Shown piece by piece: positions 52,400 through 61,690 of a DNA stretch of 64,000 nucleotides. The stretch's first letter is position 1. Each line of letters begins with the position of its first letter. Origin of the DNA: Larix kaempferi (lineage: Eukaryota; Streptophyta; Pinopsida; Pinales; Pinaceae). The notes below the pieces were generated by a model. That model was not told the DNA's origin. It did not search any database and saw only the letters and a program-made list of their open reading frames with translations. The stretch covers positions 65,501,501-65,565,500 of the forward strand of contig BSBM01000361.1 of NCBI GenBank assembly GCA_027924585.1, written 5' to 3'. Position numbers and translations under genes: made by a program.

Positions 52400-54070
52400 A
52401 TCATCATACATGCAGCCTATCCCTGAGGATGCTCATGATAATATATAATGGACCTAGCCACTCGAAGGAGTAACTGACCAAATCGTCTAGAGACTCAAGC
52501 TGTCCTGCACTGGTAGTGTCATGGAAGATCATCGATAGAGATATCTGGTACATCAGAATTCAACCTATGGAGGTTCTCCTCCAGCACATCTAGTTCCTCC
52601 ACACCCTCCTGATGGATTGCTTCCATCTCTTGAACAACTCCTCTCCTCTCAATCAGAGAGGAACCCACCGGTCGGGATGGACCGATCTCTGCATGAACCA
52701 TATATGACATATTAGTACTACACAAAAACAATAAAAATTGCAAAATACATAAAAAAGAGTATCTTTCTTACCAATGTCTCCTCATTGCTCTCCTTCTGGA
52801 AGAGCCAGATCAAGATCCCCTCTAAAATCGGTACACACATAAGCATAGTCCTCAACCATGAGGAGCTTCCTACATATCCACCTAAATAAGGTTTTCTCGT
52901 ATGTGATCATAGGCCCACCGCCTCCATGGCAGGCCATAACCTCTGACCACCTCACCATATGCAGATCTCGTGGATCCAGATCATCAAGCTCAACCTACGG
53001 ACGAAGCAGTGGAACTCTTTCCAGGAAGAAGGATACCACGATGGATCCATACCCGAATTGTTTCAACTCACCCCTACGACATTTGGTCAGTTGATATTTC
53101 AAACTCACAAGGATCCCCTCGCACCAATTGAAAATAGTCGGCACCATGCACTCAATGGCGTATAACATATGGGCCTTACTGGCTTGATGAGAAGCCCTGC
53201 TTCCCGCCACCCTCTCAATAATAAAAAGAACGGTCCTCAGAGGTCAGTCCCGTACATTTTTTATGGGAATTTTCCCACCTAAAATTTGTGTGTCCAGCAT
53301 ACAAAACTATGCAATGATACTTTCAGTAGAATGATCACTAACTCAAGGTTCGGATAATGATACAGGGGCCCCACGTCTCGACAATCCCATCAAAAAATAG
53401 ATGTCCTCCACATCCAAAGTACGGATGTGAGCACCTACTCTGAAGAACTACCTACTCTAAAGAACTATTGATCTGGGTCCCATAATCACATCAAGTAGTA
53501 AAGTAACTTCACTTGCACCCTCATCCCTTGGACATGATTTTTTTTTCGCAATCCACACCCTCGCAAAGCATTTATGAAGTGCGGGTCATTTTCTGCTTGT
53601 GCATCTTCGCGTTAATGTCCACGCTCCTTCCATTGGACCATTTTGGTGGCCATGATCTGCATAAATATCATTAAGATAAACAGTAGACCATTTTCAATGC
53701 TTTGGAGTTTGTCTTTTGGGCCCCATTATTAACTTTGGAAGTCAAAATGCGTCGACGCACCTTACATGTGCATACAGTGTGCTGGCGATGCACTTTTCTT
53801 GTGGGAGATGCACATTATACCCCTAGCGACACACTTCACGAAATGGGAAAGTGGGTCACCTAGGGCACGTGAATTCCACAACAAAATGAACCCAAAAACT
53901 CAAAAATTTGCATTAAAACCAAAATTCAAACCATTGAAAAGGTAGAGAATGAGATTTAGGCTTACCTGCAACTAATGGTAGGTTGATAGGCTGACCAAGG
54001 CTTCCGCAATCGTCATCGAAAGATCGATATCGAAAGAGGTTTTTTCACTATTCCAACATGGTAAAAGATG
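52400..54070 (-). pseudogene. Spliced antisense accessory gene, element C copy
   Basis: Collinear with the copy in B. Exon 1 ends at the donor G-GTAAG (53965), intron 2 is 52771-52689 (83 bp, GT-AG, phase 1), and exon 3 starts E-I-G-P-S-R-P. A long uninterrupted stretch (53210-52995) reads A-S-K-A-H-M-L-Y-A-I-E-C-M-V-P and G-S-I-V-V-S-F-F-L-E-R-V-P. The first intron's acceptor is mutated: B has TTTTGGAG, here TTTTGTTG. Other stops break the gene. The protein has no assigned function. Confidence 0.72.
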
Positions 54071-54098
54071 AAATGGTAAAGAATTTTACTATTCACCC

Positions 54099-54106
54099 CT
54101 TTTATA
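54099..54106 (-). promoter_or_regulatory. TATA box of antisense gene (element C copy)
   Basis: TATAAAAG on the minus strand, same position and context as in element B. Confidence 0.6.
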
Positions 54107-55347
54107 TTAAAACTTTTTAATTTTTGGTATTTTGTGGGTTTTTTACTATAGTTGACTTTATTTTTATGTTTTAAAACCTTTTAATGGACCCTAACTTGGT
54201 TCCTGGAGCTTGCAGATAGTGGAAACTGGTGTTTTGACTATGTGGGTGACCATCGCATAATTTTTGTGCTTCTAATCAAGTATGAACATGTCTTTGAGCA
54301 TTTTTATACCATTATCGCGCTTGTCAAAATTACAGATTAAAGGTATCAAGCCGAGTCTTTGTTTCTTCTCGTGCTCGTAAATATATGAGAATAATTCACT
54401 GAGTTATATTTTATCTCTTTTTCGGGCTCGTAAAACTCCTACAAAAAAGGAACCCCCCTAGAGTCCTTCTTTAAGCTCTTTTCAGACTCCCTAAAAAGGA
54501 AAAGATTGCCAAGCGAACTTAATTCTTTCATGCTTGTAAAAGTATTTGAAAGGTGGTCTTTCTGGTGATAGTTTACCCATTTTTCGGACCAATAGGACTA
54601 TTCACAAAAAAGGAACACTCTTGTTAATCATGACTAGAATATTTCTCCCTCATATTGTTTTATCATTTTTCTGATGAGGAGACTAACTTTTACGAAAAAG
54701 AACCATTTGGAGTCTTCTTTCGAACATTTCAGACTCTCTGAATATGAAACATCGTCGAGTTTACCTTCTTTGGAATCACTAAAATATGACATTGAAGGGC
54801 CCTTTCAGGGATGAACCCCTCCTATCATAGGTTCTTTAAAAATGTGAGATTGGACTCATCTGAAGGATGAGCTATACCGAGTATCGATTACCCTCCTCAA
54901 GCTCGTTAATAAACAAAGAGGTACTGATCAATCATGATAGGGAATAATGGGAAGAGTTTGTGTTTACTTGTAATAATGGCAATAATTAGTCACTTTTGAA
55001 CATGGCACTCATTTTCATTCCATTTGAACCACTTGGATAATCTGCTTGTCCTCAAATCTCACCAATTCCCTTAGTCTTAATGGCAGGTTACCTTGCTTTC
55101 AACAATAAGTTCACATCATTGACTTCTGATTGAAATATTACACCGAGTGTTCGACCTCAACTCATTGATTCACATTCGGCGGTACATACTATGATACCTT
55201 GGGGATCATTGACATCAATAGTGATTTTCCTCTCGCTTGTTAACGATATACATTAATGACTAGTAATCAAGTGGTTTCTATCATGTTCGACTTCAAAACA
55301 TTGTAATCACATGGTTATATTCGTATCATTGTAGGCTTGGTTTGAAG
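54107..55347 (+). other. Conserved non-coding 3' region, element C
   Basis: No gene. Collinear with element B 18757-19638 plus parts of 35145-35976. Lacks B's 118-bp duplication and about 360 bp near 55075. Ends TTTGAAG where element F is inserted; TGAAG (55343-55347) is the expected TSD. Confidence 0.75.
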
Positions 55348-56885
55348 TGTAATACCCCCATTTTGACCCTTCAGATGTATTATGTTTTAATGTAAATATT
55401 GTATATAAGTGATGAATTATTCCTAGCATGGAGCTCAAGGCCAAGGCCTCTCTAGAAAATGCTCAGATTTAAGAGGCAAGTAGTTGATATTGTGATATCC
55501 ACATGCTATTAAGCCATGGAAATTGTAAAAATGATGTAAAAAAATCTCATGCAATAAAAATACCAAGGGGATGGTTATGGATGCAACTAAATGAGGGGAA
55601 TATGTGTATCCACTAGGGAGAGGTGAGGGGGTTGTGGTATTGAACGCTAGGATGCCATATGTCACCTTGAGAACCCCCCTTTGACTGTCCTAGCTGTCAT
55701 TTAATTCTATTGTAAGGAAGTGGTTGAAGAATCATTCCATGATATTGATGGGGGATTGGTAGCCTGAGAATTCGTAAGGCAGGTTATGGACTCTATTTTT
55801 CTTGTCCCATAAGCCACCCTACCTCATGGAAATTCGAACTCCCTTATCCCCAGCCCATTGGGGGGGGACCATATAGGCATGAGTTTTGAGGGGAGGGCAT
55901 AGACCCAGCAGGGAGGTAGAACTAGAAAATCATGACTTGGGAGAGGTCGCATTTTGGGTGCCAAGATCACTCATAAAATTCATGTGGAAGAGAAATCCAA
56001 TGGGGGATCATTCAAGCTTTAGTTGGGAGATAAATTGCATGCCCAACAGGGAATAAAACTGAAAATCATAGACCCAACTGTGAGGAAGAATGAAAAATCG
56101 TGATCCTGAGGGAAGCCACATTTTGGAGTGCCAAAACCATTCAGGAAATTCGCGTGGGAAGTGAAATCCGATAGGCGAATCCATAAACTGATCCGTGGGG
56201 AGAATCTAAGAGGGTTAGATGGCTCGAAATCCATAGGAGAACCCTGTTTTGGAAGCCCTAAAGGGAAGCAATGGGATAGAGCCTTTCGGAAGATCTAAGA
56301 GGAGATCGCAGTGGGAGAGAGACTGAGGGGTTATACTGTATGGTAGATCTAGTGAGGGCTCATTTACCATTGGTTTAGCAGTTGCGACTAGCCATACCTG
56401 CCAGGTTAGCGCTCAGGGAAAGGGATCCTGAGGGACTGTGTAGTAGTGAAGGGGACCTTACTTAGGCTGAGAGTGGATGTGATGGGGTTACCTGGATTGT
56501 TTGAGGCCAATTGGATATACCTGTAGCTCTGTGGTTGAGCTCATTGACTTAGAAAACCCTTCCTTGTCTTCCCACTTGCTTGACAGAGCCATTTGTATGC
56601 TGGATGACCTTGATTGACTATGCCTAAGGTTGTGAGTGGACCTGAGTGGTTCCTCCTTAGTGGATACATAGCCCCAGTTCAGGGGTGGTCTCTAAGTGCT
56701 GAAATAATACAGGCTGGGAAAAGACCTATGGTTGGGTTGGAACGTTGCAGTCCATAGATAGTTGCTTGGTGACTTCATCTTAAAGATAAGTATTCTATGT
56801 GTTTTACCTCTTCAATGATTTAAGTAGTTGATGACTATTATTGATATGGTGAATGCATGATGCAATTGTGTGTGGATGATGTTTC
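55348..56885 (+). repeat. 5' LTR of element F, left part
   Basis: TGTAATACCCCCATTTTGAC start. Continues to the GTTTC duplicated by copia J. No gene; parts match G's LTR (GATTATTCCTAGC-type and ATAAGTATTCTAT strings). Confidence 0.88.
56881..56885. repeat. Target-site duplication of copia J, left
   Basis: GTTTC, repeated at 60487-60491. Confidence 0.92.
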
Positions 56886-57665
56886 TGTTAGGATATTCCT
56901 ATACTCCATCCTAGTCCTCCTAACATTTTTGTCATTTTCATTTTCAGTCATGCATGCAAAATTAGGGTTTGCATGCATTTTGCATGCATCCTTGTCATCA
57001 GTTCCAACACCTAGCCCTTAGCAAACTATCCTCCGGAGCTTCTTTCAGATCAGTTTCAGCTCTCCTAGAGCTTAGTGCACCCTCCTTTCACCTACTGCAT
57101 GAGAAGGGCACCTGTCTTCACCTACCAGTCCAGTTTAGTTTAGTTATCTTCAGTTCCTTCCTTGATTTAAGGATTAACTGACTCCTAACTGACCTTACCA
57201 CTCCGATGGACCTCCAGTGTGACTAGACAACCTGTTCTGACTCTAGTTAGCTCTATCTGTGCTGTCCACTGAGCCTCCTTCACTACATTAGTGCTTCCAT
57301 GTGCCAGTTACACCAACCACACTCAATTAGACTCAGTTTGACTCCTAGTTGACCATTACTTGTGCATTGATGACTTCACTGATGATAAGGAGGAATCCTA
57401 GTTATGCATTGATGACTCTCCACTGATTATGGATCTGTGCATGAAGGCCAATTCGAATTCCACCTAGTGAATTCGAATCCTCATACTCAACATTGTATAT
57501 TTACCAGTTTATTATTCTGTTTAATGTAACATGTGTAATTATTCTGCCTCAACCAGAGTTTCTTTGGATCTAAGTTCTATTGCTTGTCTCTTCTTCTATT
57601 ATTCCTAAATTCTTTCATTGTGAGTTTTACATCATCTCTTTGGATCTTATGTGGGCAATTTCACA
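56886..57665 (+). repeat. 5' LTR of copia J (780 bp)
   Basis: TGTTAGGATATT to TTTCACA. Contains a cluster of CATGCA motifs at 56949-56990 (TGCATGCAAAATTAGGG, then TGCATGCATTTTGCATGC). Confidence 0.95.
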
Positions 57666-57678
57666 TGGTATCAGAGCC
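57666..57678 (+). other. Primer binding site of copia J
   Basis: TGGTATCAGAGCC directly after the LTR; initiator Met tRNA type. Confidence 0.92.
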
Positions 57679-57794
57679 ATTTGCGAGTATATTCTACCTC
57701 CATTCTTGAGATTTTTTCGCATGTATTTCAAAGTTTCAGTAGTTGCAGCAGTAGATTCAGTAGTTTCTATTTTGCACTTGTTCCAGCAGTCAAA

Positions 57795-58658
57795 GATGAG
57801 CAATTTGAATGCTTCTTCTTCTCTTTCTCCCATGATCCTCACTCCCTTCAATTACTTCGAATGGAAGGGTGAGATGAAGATTCACGTGATGAACAAAGGG
57901 CTTGAAAGATTGGTTTATGAAGAGATGCCACACCACATATAGCTAGAGAGAGAAACAAGCATCTAAACAAATTGGATGAAGCTTTTGGATTCATATGCCT
58001 TCATATGTCCAAAGATCTATTGTTCCATGTTGAAGGATTGAAGTCTCCAAAAGAGTTATGGACCAAATTGGAGAGTCATTTTGGCAAACAAGATGGGCTA
58101 AGAGGCTACATTCTTGAAAATGAATTGGTTTCCCTACAACCTAGCAATTTCGAGAGCATTCAAACATTCTTCTCAAAATTTAAAAATTTGGTTGTACAAT
58201 GCAAGCATTGTGGCATCTCTAAGAGTGATGAGCAATTGGTGATTTCCATTTTGAGCGAACTTGGATCTCAATTTTCTGTCTTTGTATCTACTTTCCACTC
58301 TGGGCGAATGCCAATCCCTGGATGGAATTTTCCTACCTTAGAAGCTTTCACTCAAGCCCTCATTCAAGAAGAGGACAAATTGTTTCAAATGGATGCCATC
58401 AAAACCTCCAAATATCTAGCTCTTTTAGCTAGTCAAGCAAGTGGAGAGAATGCAAAAGGGAGGCAAAAAGACAAAGGCAAGAAGTCATCAAGATCCAAGA
58501 ATGACAAACAAAAGAGACCAAATTGTTCCTCCTGCAAGAGAGGAAACCATTCTGAGAATGCTTGCATGCACAAGAAGATTGATCTTCTAACCAAGCTTCT
58601 TGAACAAAACCAAATTGTTGTTCCAAAAGAAGCAAATATGTCTGATTCTGGAAGTTGA
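57795..58658 (+). pseudogene. Copia gag, element J
   Basis: ATG at 57795 (M-S-N-L-N-A-S-S-S) through F-N-Y-F-E-W-K-G-E-M, stop at 57940, then a frame change into 57972-58658 with 228 open codons: D-E-A-F-G-F-I-C, K-E-L-W-T-K-L-E, L-V-V-Q-C-K-H-C-G, a K/S-rich stretch, and the knuckle C-S-S-C-K-R-G-N-H-S-E-N-A-C. Gag packages RNA. Apart from the early disruption it is well preserved. Confidence 0.88.
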
Positions 58659-59534
58659 TCTGATTATTTTCATGCATTGATGGCTGGTTTTTCAAAGACA
58701 AAATCCCTCCTCATAGATTTTGGAGCCTCCAACCACATGATTGCATATGAAGAATCCTTCTCCTCTTTGGATCTCCAATATGGGCCTACCATTCACATGG
58801 GAGACAACTCTTAGATTTCTGCCAAAGGATTGGGAACAATTCATATGGAGCATGGTAAGTTCAAAAATGTCTTATTTGTTCCTTCTCTTACAGCTAATTT
58901 GTTGTCAGTTTATCAAATGACTCGTATAGGATCACCAAAACAAGTAATTTTTGGTCCAAACACAGTAGAGATTACAAAAATATCCACTGGAAAGGTTATA
59001 GTGAATGGGATTGCTAATCATGCCTCAAAGGCATATGAGTTCTCACACTTCATGCCTTTCTCTCTAACTATCCCTTCATATTCTGATGAAGATCATAGTG
59101 ACTCCTCTTCTAATGAAGAAGAAGATCAAGATTTTGATGTTGAGATCATGGTTCAAGAAGATTCAGATCCAGAACCAACACCTATTCTCAGTCCAGATTC
59201 AAGGTCAATATGGGCTCACACAGTCCTTGCTACTACTAAGAACACAGTTGATGATTTATCTGTTCACAGAACTACTAGACTTCAACATCATGCCAACCTT
59301 GCATTATGCCATCCACCTCTCCATGAGAGATGCAGCATGATGATGGGGTTCTCTCTTCCATCTTTTGGGAAGACTCCTCATGTTCCATTCGCTCCAGATA
59401 CAGAAAGAGTTCCTGAAAGACTTGATTCCTCCAACACATTCTCCACACAGTGGGAGACCTTCCTACAGGGGATAAACTTGCCAAGTCTTTTGCAAAAGTT
59501 TTCACTGATCAAAGCTTCTTTCTTTTCTGTATAG
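58659..59534 (+). pseudogene. Protease-like segment with acidic C-terminal tail, element J
   Basis: First I-D-F-G-A-S-N-H-M, the copia protease site with F in place of S. A TAG at 58813 follows, then G-K-F-K-N-V-L-F-V-P-S-L, L-L-S-V-Y-Q-M-T, S-K-A-Y-E-F and an acidic S/D/E-rich tail. The last part (L-P-S-F-G-K-T-P-H-V-P-F) has no recognised domain. Element I has the same order with D-S-G-A-S. No integrase follows. Confidence 0.8.
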
Positions 59535-59697
59535 TATGATGGTTCTTTGAGTTATTTACTATTCTTTTGAGGGGGGGTATTTTTCCCATGAGGTTTTCCC
59601 CATTTCCTCAGTTTATGGACAATTCTTTATTTTTCTATCATTTCATTTGATTGTATGGGTGACCTTTGGTCCTAGTTACCAGGGCCCAGAATGGATT

Positions 59698-59706
59698 AAA
59701 GGGGGG
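59698..59706 (+). other. Polypurine tract of copia J
   Basis: AAAGGGGGG directly before the 3' LTR. Confidence 0.9.
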
Positions 59707-60486
59707 TGTTAGGATATTCCTATACTCCATCCTAGTCCTCCTAGCATTTCTGTCATTTTCATTTTCAATCATGCATGCAAAATTAGGGTTTGCATGCATT
59801 TTACATGCATCCTAGTCATCAGTTCCAGTACCTAGCCCTCAGCAAACTAGCCCCCGTAGCTACTTTCATATCAGCTTCAGATCTCCTAGAGCTTAGTGTT
59901 CCCTCCTTTCACCTACTACATGAGAAGGGCGCCTTTCTTCACCTACCAGTCCAGTTTAGTTCAGTTATCTTCAGTTCCTTCCTTGATTTAAGGATTAACT
60001 GACTCCTAATTGACCTTACCACTCTGATGGACCTCTAGTGTGACTAGACAGCCTGTTCTGACTCCAGTTAGCTCTATCTGCGCTCTCCACTGAGCCTCCT
60101 TCACTACATTAGTGCTTCCATGTGCCAGTTACACCAACCACACTCAGTTAGACTCAGTTTGACTCCCGGTTGACCATTACTTGTGCATTGATGACTTCAT
60201 TGATGAGAAGGTGGAATCCTAGTTATACATTGATGACTCTCCATTGATTATGGATCTATGCATGAAGGCCAATTCGAATTCCACCTAGTGAATTCGAATC
60301 CTCATACTCAGCATTGTATATTTATTAGTTTATTATTTTGTTTAATGTAACATGTGTAATTATTCTGCCTCAACCAGAGTTTCTTTGGATCTAAGTTCTA
60401 TTGCTTGTCTCTTCTTCTATTATTCCTAAATTCTTTCATTGTGAGTTTTACATAATCTCTTTGGATCTTATGTGGGAAATTTCACA
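59707..60486 (+). repeat. 3' LTR of copia J (780 bp)
   Basis: Same length and termini as the left LTR, differing at several percent of sites; it keeps the CATGCA cluster at 59770-59811. Followed by GTTTC. Confidence 0.95.
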
Positions 60487-60689
60487 GTTTCATTATGCTA
60501 TGTTTAAATTGAGTATGAATCTTCACCCATGAGTTTTAATTGCCATGAATTTGTTCATTGATGAATAGGGATAAGTTTTGTAAAGGCTCAGAATGTTCAG
60601 AATGTTAGTCATAACCTTAGGGAAGAAATAGGCATCCCCTATTGTGATCATGCCCCTCTCTGGGTTAGATGAAGGGAGGGGCCATGACA
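60487..60689 (+). repeat. 5' LTR of element F, right part
   Basis: Resumes after copia J and ends GGGAGGGGCCATGACA, the same terminus as in G. Confidence 0.85.
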
Positions 60690-60692
60690 TAG

Positions 60693-60706
60693 TAGTATAA
60701 GAGCCC
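60693..60706 (+). other. Degenerate primer binding site of element F
   Basis: TAGTATAAGAGCCC three bases after the LTR; two substitutions from TGGTATCAGAGCCC. Confidence 0.7.
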
Positions 60707-61009
60707 TTGCAGAGTGGTAAAGAGGCCTTGATGAAGCTTGGGGCCACATTTTGGTTGGAAGAGTGGAAAGGTCAGAGTTCTCAGGTGTGGAAAAGTATCA
60801 CACCATTGCATAGAGCTCGCCGAGATATTTCCAACCGTATTGAGTTTGCGAAAAATGGACTTAGGATGAAGAAGTTATCATCCTGAGAAGTTGGTTGCAA
60901 TAGGGGTATTTGGCCGACTTTTGACTTTTCGAACCCGCAGTGCGAACTGCAGATTTCAGAAGTTGAAGACGTGATTTCTCAGTGTGGTGTGCTAGAGTTA
61001 TGAATTTCG

Positions 61010-61690
61010 ACTCCTGTAAGACAGATTGTGGAGTGTGGAAGTTGGAGGAGTAATTTTCTCGTTGTTGGGAATTTCAAGGTTCGACTCCCAACTCTCACAA
61101 TCCGGATTGCGGAGTGCGGAAGTCGGAGGAGTAATTTTCCCAGAGATGGGAATCTGGAGTTCTGACTTCCGAATCCTGCAAGCCGAATTGCGAAGTGCGA
61201 AAGTCGGAGGAGTAATTTTCCTAGAGTGGGAATCTGGAGTTCCGAATTCCGTCTCCCACAAGCTGGATTACGGATTACGGAAGTAGGAGGCGTGTTTCTT
61301 CGATATCATGTAATTCGTGTTCTGACTTCCGACTCCCACATCGCAGATTGTGAAGTACAGAATTCAAAGAGGTGTTTCTTCGATGTCGTGTATTTGGTGT
61401 TCCAAATTTTTGAATCCCCCATCGCAGATTGCGGATTGCAGAAGTCGGAGAAATGTTTCTTCAACACCATGTATTTGGTGTTTCGACTTTCCGAATCTTG
61501 CATCGCGGATTGCGGACTGCGGAAGTTGTAGAGTTATTTCTTCGACGTCGTGTATTTTGCGTTCCTACTTTCTGAATCCTGCATCGAGGATTACGTACTG
61601 CGAAATTCAGTGAGGTGTTTCTTCGATGCTATGTAATTGGTGTTCCGACTTCCAACTTGCGAATTTCAGCTTATGGATTGCTACTTGCAG
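61010..61690. repeat. 81-bp tandem repeat, eight units, element F
   Basis: The marker GGAAGTCGGAGG or variants begins at 61037, 61118, 61199, 61279, 61359, 61440, 61521 and 61602, spaced 80-81 bp. Units contain GTTCCGACTTCC and TCGCAGATTGCGG. Since 81 is 27 codons, long open frames appear on both strands; I treat them as a by-product. G has unrelated repeats at the same position. Confidence 0.92.

Larger units (their letters stand above)
36325..55347 (+). mobile_element. Tat-type gypsy element C, interrupted by G and F
   Basis: LTR 36325-37286, PBS 37291, leader, gag 39479-41241, element G (41242-48771), protease-RT linker, RT, RNase H, integrase, aRH stub, antisense gene (minus) and non-coding 3' region. 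It stops at 55347 where element F is inserted; the rest of C, including its 3' LTR, lies right of the window. The protease is missing. Same family as B. Confidence 0.88.
56886..60486 (+). mobile_element. Copia element J, gag-protease only
   Basis: Complete 3601-bp insertion: two 780-bp LTRs, PBS, gag, protease-like segment with an acidic tail, PPT, and GTTTC TSD. No integrase, RT or RNase H, and the space between tail and PPT is only about 170 bp. Same family as copia I. It sits inside the 5' LTR of element F and is among the youngest insertions in this part of the window. Confidence 0.94.

Noticed and set aside
61026-61531. Long open frames on both strands
   Set aside because: They follow from the 81-bp (27-codon) tandem repeat; open frames on opposite strands at once argue against coding.
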